Source: Brevibacterium aurantiacum
Lineage (GTDB): Bacteria > Actinomycetota > Actinomycetes > Actinomycetales > Brevibacteriaceae
DNA: 64,000 nucleotides
Direction of reading: 5' to 3'
Assembly: GCF_007558825.1 (NCBI RefSeq)
Contig: NZ_VLTK01000002.1
Span: 477,695-541,694, forward strand
Shown in pieces: positions 61,301 to 64,000 of this stretch. The translations under genes and the position numbers were made by a program. The notes under the pieces were generated by a model that had not been told where the DNA came from, ran no database searches, and saw only the letters and a list, made by a program, of their open reading frames with translations. Position 1 is the first letter of the stretch. Each line of letters starts with the position of its first letter.

Positions 61301-62079
61301 AGCTTGGCTGGGCCAACGATGTCGGGCGACTCTGCCACGAACTCACGTACCTCAGTTGGGCGGCGAAAGTCACCCGCACTCAAGACTGGCTCGAAGCGCA
61401 AGCCGTTCCGACCCTTGCCGAGCAAATCCGCACCGATAGCGACTGGCAACGCCTCATCAGCGTCGACCCGGCGCAGAACATGCGTGGTGAGCTACTACCA
61501 ACCGACACAGCCGAAACGATCATCGACCGCTGTCACAAGCCCGCCGACCCTCCGGTCACCGGGTCCGGTGACATGATCGCCGACACCACGACGGCCACCG
61601 ACGAACAGGGCCACGTGTGGGCGCAGTCGATGCACGACCTCCAAGACCAAGTCGCCGCACGACGAGCAGTGCTAGCGAAGGATCCCCCCGAGTGGTTTTC
61701 GACCCTTCGCGAGCAGTATGCCCATCATCCACGCCACGACGACGTTATCGACGCGGTGATCGTATGGCGCGGAGTATCCGACCAGACCGACTCCGACACA
61801 GCAGTGGGAGCCGAACCGCCGAAGGATGACTATCTCCGCCCCTACTGGAGCAGAATGCAAGCCGTCATGACCGGCGTCGAACCCGTAACCCTGCCCTCTG
61901 AAGAAGAGCCATCAGTGGCGCAGGATGTCGAACCCGTCGACTGGGACTCGCTCTCTGCCGACCTCGACTACCAAGCTCTCGATGACACCTCATCACTGGC
62001 GACCGTTGTTCCAAAGACACGCCAGCAACCACCGGCCCCTCAAACTCCGTCTCGAACCACAACCGATTGGGAACGTTAA
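58306..62079 (+). CDS. MobF-family conjugative relaxase-helicase (TrwC/TraI type)
   Basis: The 1257-residue protein nicks and unwinds plasmid or element DNA at the origin of transfer. The relaxase domain has N-terminal Tyr pairs (INYYLDHA, TAYYTEA) and the three-histidine metal motif in GDPQLHTHLVIANRV (about 185-200) with an upstream His-rich GHGGVAHVAVNG. The RecD-like helicase has Walker A GPAGTGKST (about 543), IIVDEASMVS (about 667), the arginine-finger region around VWRFKNEWERAA, and TTAHRSQGVTV (about 903). Start GTG 58306 follows GGAGGAG; an ATG seven codons on is possible. The C-terminal 250 residues show no known domain. Confidence 0.92.
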   Translation: MTVSISKMSINYYLDHAATGDGQTRDMTAYYTEAKAPPGTWLGSGLDGLTGLSVGQQVTEAHARSLYQDQEDPVSGRPLGRPLMKTQATPNGAVTPAGRPAKTEREGVAGFDLTFSPPKSVSALWALAGPELQGRIQAAHRQALEETLAWVEANVIQSRAGHGGVAHVAVNGVIASAFDHWDSRAGDPQLHTHLVIANRVQRASDGHWVTIDSYTLHRHVVAISEMYNSLIFDRLAADVGTVAESRTNVDLDVQQLIESGTDTASEYEPAHRVELAGIPDELIEEFSSRSISIETRTDELIAEYTDTYGTRPTPREVLLIRQQATLENRPEKNTIERTTLPEKMHWWRQRTHMAGLDPDTLVKNAVGHHVRTVTADMLTGDIIEQISRWTLTDASQRRTTFSRANVRASAERVLRLVRCPTVDDRHAFVDNIVELTLDKAVSLTPDRSRAPEGPDTTVNLRDRSVFDHQHHSGVYTTEQVMADEDHLISRVTATGAPTLAGHPEHVDVLEHWRTDDGHPLSDDQMRASKHVLSSDAGISAIIGPAGTGKSTTMGAITDTWHSVYGEQSVIGLAPSAVAAGVLGDEIHVDTDNVAKWLFESVGEGAARRAERVANLEARLATLNTTIESTPHRDRARLVQQREGLQANLAADYATQAQYQFHPNQLIIVDEASMVSTSNLAELSRQAEAAGAKLLIVGDPAQLEAVDAGGFLGHVERNLDHTTLDTVWRFKNEWERAASLKLRSVTDKDGIAAVVDTYDEHDRIHGDPDHEAADTAYSAWKADRDEGLSSILIASDNETVSELNQRAHTDLVESGDVDITHQVALRSDVQAGIGDVLLARRNDRSIRDSNGAFVANGTRLTITAIRPDGSVEANVQTGEDGTPPTIVLDADYLASSVELGYATTAHRSQGVTVDTGHAVVTPKLSRELFYVAMTRGKRGNHAYVDIDDPENPTPEDWNVQITAAALDKDGQVIDDPAYYIKSVVSRSTAEKSAHEVHDDELGWANDVGRLCHELTYLSWAAKVTRTQDWLEAQAVPTLAEQIRTDSDWQRLISVDPAQNMRGELLPTDTAETIIDRCHKPADPPVTGSGDMIADTTTATDEQGHVWAQSMHDLQDQVAARRAVLAKDPPEWFSTLREQYAHHPRHDDVIDAVIVWRGVSDQTDSDTAVGAEPPKDDYLRPYWSRMQAVMTGVEPVTLPSEEEPSVAQDVEPVDWDSLSADLDYQALDDTSSLATVVPKTRQQPPAPQTPSRTTTDWER

Positions 62080-62111
62080 TCCTCCCACCGCATAACTCTC
62101 ATACCTGTTAT

Positions 62112-62144
62112 CTAGTTAACTAGTACATAAGTCTGTGGTACGCT
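62112..62144 (+). promoter_or_regulatory. Promoter with perfect palindrome upstream of the small-gene pair
   Basis: The palindrome CTAGTTAACTAG (62112-62123) contains a -35-like TTAACT (62116-62121). It is spaced 17 bases from a -10-like TACGCT (62139-62144), whose likely transcription start is at or just before ATG 62152. A repressor binding the palindrome would cover the -35 region. Confidence 0.5.
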
Positions 62145-62151
62145 CATCGGC

Positions 62152-62490
62152 ATGAGCAAAAAGGAACATATCGTCATCCGTGTCAACGCCACCGACTTTG
62201 GATTCCCCATGTCATTTGATCAGTGGCTCAACCGCGGCCGACGCTGGTGGAAGACCCGCGCCGACCGTGCCTTGAATGCCGACCGACTCTTCGTCATCGA
62301 CGCAACCAACCGAGTTCGTGCTGTCGGCATCGTCGACGGCGTACTCAAGGACCGAGAAGATGGCAGTGATCGCGTCAGCATAGAGGTCACTTCAGAAGAA
62401 GACTCCGAACTCATCGGCAAAATCATTAGACGTAATGACTCCAGGAACCCTGTCTCTTACGTCACGACTATCGAGGTCGTCGACCAGTGA
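62152..62490 (+). CDS. Hypothetical small protein downstream of the relaxase
   Basis: This 112-residue protein starts with a beta strand (KKEHIVIRVNATDFGF), has an aromatic, basic middle WLNRGRRWWKTRADRALNAD and a C-terminal beta-rich part. No family is recognised; the basic, Trp-rich stretch suggests nucleic-acid contact. ATG 62152 lies just downstream of a palindromic promoter and may be leaderless. The next small gene starts 49 bases later. Confidence 0.6.
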   Translation: MSKKEHIVIRVNATDFGFPMSFDQWLNRGRRWWKTRADRALNADRLFVIDATNRVRAVGIVDGVLKDREDGSDRVSIEVTSEEDSELIGKIIRRNDSRNPVSYVTTIEVVDQ

Positions 62491-62539
62491 CGGCACGAGA
62501 ACTGACAACTTCCATCCGTCGAACCGAAAGGTCACTCTA

Positions 62540-62806
62540 ATGCGATTCCTCAACCTGACTCAGCCCTCCGGCAATCACATGCTGCTCAATCCGCGCAACA
62601 TCGCTTTCGTTGAGGTGGACACTCTTGCCGACGAACAGATCGTTCTCGACATCACACTCAATAACCGGTCCGGTTCTCTACATTGTGTTCCGGTCGATCA
62701 GGGCGGTCATCCCCTCTCCCCGCAAGACATCAAGTTGCGTGTTATCGAGTGGGGCAAAAACGTGCTCCTCGAACATCTGGACGACTACATCTCCTCAAGA
62801 GGGTAG
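62540..62806 (+). CDS. Hypothetical small protein
   Basis: This 88-residue soluble protein, MRFLNLTQPSGNHMLLNPRN onward, has alternating strand-like segments and a C-terminal helix LLEHLDDYI. No family is recognised. ATG 62540 follows GAAAGG; the frame is open a further 35 codons upstream but without a ribosome-binding site. It is probably co-transcribed with the gene ending at 62490. Confidence 0.55.
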   Translation: MRFLNLTQPSGNHMLLNPRNIAFVEVDTLADEQIVLDITLNNRSGSLHCVPVDQGGHPLSPQDIKLRVIEWGKNVLLEHLDDYISSRG

Positions 62807-62834
62807 GCAGTGCCGGGAACTGTGACCACGGCTA

Positions 62835-63260
62835 TTACCGGAACCGCAGTCTCTGCGTGTCCTCTTCAATGAACGGTCGCATCGTTCCCCAAACTCTGTC
62901 CCAGGACCGAGGCGAATAGACACAGACGACGATTTCGTCCCGGCACTGTGCGAGGTCGCCGGACTCACCTGTCTCTTCATTAAACTCAGTGGTAGCCCCG
63001 ATCTCGTAGCGCGTTGAGCGCGTCGAGATCACTTCGAGCGCACCCTGAGCGATGGCGTACTTGTGTGTACCGGACATTTCACCGCCCGTGATCACCTTTG
63101 TCCATCGAGATGCGTAGCGGTGGACTGTGCCGTCGGCGCACTTCACAGTCACCCCAGCATCGTCCCAGAGCGCGCTGTCATAGCGGTTCGCAATTTCGTC
63201 TCGGTCTTCGCTTCCCTCAACCGATTGGCAGAAGTAGACAATCTTGCCCGACTCACTCAT
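62835..63260 (-). CDS. Hypothetical protein on the opposite strand
   Basis: The 141-residue protein begins MSESGKIVYFCQSVEGSEDR, has several strands and a conserved-looking middle CADGTVHRYASRWTKVITGG, and ends in a helix before RLRFR. No domain is recognised. It is convergent with the pair 62152-62806 and is followed upstream by the putative resolution region. Codon use and GC are like those of the rest of the element. Confidence 0.55.
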   Translation of the reverse strand: MSESGKIVYFCQSVEGSEDRDEIANRYDSALWDDAGVTVKCADGTVHRYASRWTKVITGGEMSGTHKYAIAQGALEVISTRSTRYEIGATTEFNEETGESGDLAQCRDEIVVCVYSPRSWDRVWGTMRPFIEEDTQRLRFR

Positions 63261-63305
63261 ACCCGCTCTTCTCCTTCAACGATCGTCATGACAACCAGTG
63301 GGCTT

Positions 63306-63357
63306 GGGACGACGCTATCAGCTGGCGACTCAGAAACGAACGTTTCCGCGACGTCCC
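63306..63357. other. Nested inverted repeats near the resolvase (possible res site)
   Basis: Outer arms GGGACGACGC (63306-63315) and GCGACGTCCC (63348-63357) pair at nine of ten positions. Inside lies GAAACG-AA-CGTTTC (63333-63346), a perfect six-base dyad. The site sits in the non-coding interval 63261-63474 near the resolvase gene, where a recombination site would be expected, but the spacing does not clearly match a canonical three-site res. Confidence 0.35.
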
Positions 63358-63474
63358 ATCTCCACCGGTGTGCTTTACCGTCACACTGGGTCTGCACTGT
63401 TGTGAGCTTCAACGATAAATGGCGGTGTTCTGTGACCGTTCGATGGTGGCCCTTGGGAACAAGGGATCTTCCTG

Positions 63475-64000
63475 CTATTCGACGAGCGAGCGTGCCCGTC
63501 GGTAGAAAGTTGCCCTGGACATCCCGAGGTCCCGCGCCACCTGCGCGGCTGATTCACCGCTGTCGACCAACCGAATCGCATGACGGATCTCGCTGTCGGT
63601 AACCCGGCGCGGTCGGCCACCGAGGTCGAGGCCAGCGTCACGGCGTTTCTTGATGGAGTCGGTGACTCTCTCCCTTTTTATTTCGTATTCCATTTGCGCC
63701 AAGGCGGCCATGATCGTAAACAGCATAGACCCCATCGGTGTTGCAGTGTCGACGTCGCCGCCGCCGAGGTTAAGTACCCGCAAGCCGGCGCCACGAGCTC
63801 GGAGTTCCTCGGCGAAAGCAAGCATGTTCTGCGTCGAGCGCCCTAAACGGTCGAGCGTGGTGATGACGAGAGTGTCACCATCGATGAGTGCAGCGAGTGC
63901 CCGATCGAATTCAGGTCGTGAAGCTCGCGCTCCCGAGACTCCGCGGTCGATGTAGAGGTCATCGCGTCGCACGCCGGCAGTGAGGAGATCAGCTTGCTGC
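63475..64000 (-). CDS. Tn3-type serine resolvase, N-terminus outside window
   Basis: The frame is open to the right edge, giving at least 174 residues without the catalytic Ser segment. Visible motifs are YIDRGVSGARASRPEFDRAL, TLDRLGRSTQNML, the helix E region TIMAALAQMEYEIKRERV with KKRRDAG, and the C-terminal helix-turn-helix AAQVARDLGMSRATFYRRAR. It would recombine a res site or invert a segment. The catalytic residues and start lie past 64000, so integrity is unknown. Confidence 0.88.
   Translation of the reverse strand, partial: QQADLLTAGVRRDDLYIDRGVSGARASRPEFDRALAALIDGDTLVITTLDRLGRSTQNMLAFAEELRARGAGLRVLNLGGGDVDTATPMGSMLFTIMAALAQMEYEIKRERVTDSIKKRRDAGLDLGGRPRRVTDSEIRHAIRLVDSGESAAQVARDLGMSRATFYRRARSLVE

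Larger units (their letters stand above)
42221..64000. mobile_element. Integrated conjugative or mobilisable element (left part)
   Basis: The region starts at a broken tRNA gene and holds a tyrosine recombinase, a MobF relaxase-helicase, cell-wall hydrolase and surface genes, the AbiE toxin-antitoxin pair, a methylase cassette and a serine resolvase. Almost all remaining genes are unrecognised small proteins, unlike the syntenic chromosome to the left. Composition is uneven: for example 54241-54300 has only 25 G/C in 60 bases. The intact tRNA and right end are expected beyond the window, so the element is at least 21.8 kb. VirB4- and VirD4-type ATPases are not seen, so whether it is self-transmissible is open. 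Confidence 0.8.

Noticed and set aside
42221..64000. CRISPR array
   Set aside because: No regularly spaced identical repeats with unique spacers were found anywhere; the TGACCG array has short units and irregular spacing.

Overview
The window reads as high-GC Gram-positive (actinobacterial) chromosome. Gene content and order fit a Micrococcales member such as Brevibacterium; that genus is inferred from gene content, not from a database match. Coding density is high, many genes overlap by 1-4 bases, GTG and TTG starts occur, and lineage markers are present: DUF3117, DUF3107, the AdnA/AdnB helicase-nuclease pair, UvrD2, UPF0182, the DUF2342 zincin and a FolP2-type dihydropteroate synthase paralogue.

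Bases 1-20,600 are housekeeping. They hold the end of citrate synthase, the divergent lysine/peptidoglycan genes dapD and dapE, a LOG-family hydrolase, folP2, a DivIVA-domain protein and a mannosyltransferase-like membrane protein. After these come DUF3117, an O-methyltransferase, an alkyltransferase-like (ATL) DNA-repair protein, tatB, mrp, DUF1003, a CBS/MgtE_N protein, a secreted phosphoesterase, two peptidases, a PHP phosphatase, an acyltransferase, a DEAD-box helicase and a ferritin-like protein. The order matches two separate blocks of the Mycobacterium tuberculosis chromosome (around Rv1201c-Rv1232c and Rv3193c-Rv3211), with losses such as gpgS and sigE-rseA-htrA.

Bases 20,600-42,000 hold a DNA repair and envelope-quality block: DUF3107, a TetR regulator, adnA-adnB, a kinase-fold protein, nudC, uvrD2, an orphan cyclodehydratase-like protein, a metallopeptidase, a NUDIX hydrolase, DUF2342, a PDZ-Lon protease, UPF0182, and a siderophore-binding lipoprotein behind a DtxR/IdeR-type iron box.

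From 42,221 to the right edge the window is accessory DNA. The left boundary is the 3' part of a broken tRNA gene, with its native terminator still on the chromosomal side, so an element appears to have inserted in the anticodon loop. Inside are a tyrosine recombinase, a NrdH-like redoxin, a run of membrane, surface and cell-wall-hydrolase genes that looks like the exterior part of a Gram-positive conjugation apparatus, and an AbiEi/AbiEii toxin-antitoxin pair with a palindromic operator. These are followed by an AT-richer three-gene cassette (zinc-motif protein, ParB-like protein, Dam-type methylase), a zinc-finger coiled-coil protein, a dense TGACCG repeat array, a large MobF (TrwC-type) relaxase-helicase, small unknown genes and a serine resolvase cut by the window end. 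No VirB4- or VirD4-type ATPase is visible, and the right attachment site must lie beyond the window.

The most interesting candidates are the ParB-like/Dam/zinc-motif cassette beside AbiE (possible uncharacterised defence or epigenetic module), the TGACCG array at the relaxase start (possible oriT or operator), and the surface-protein block.
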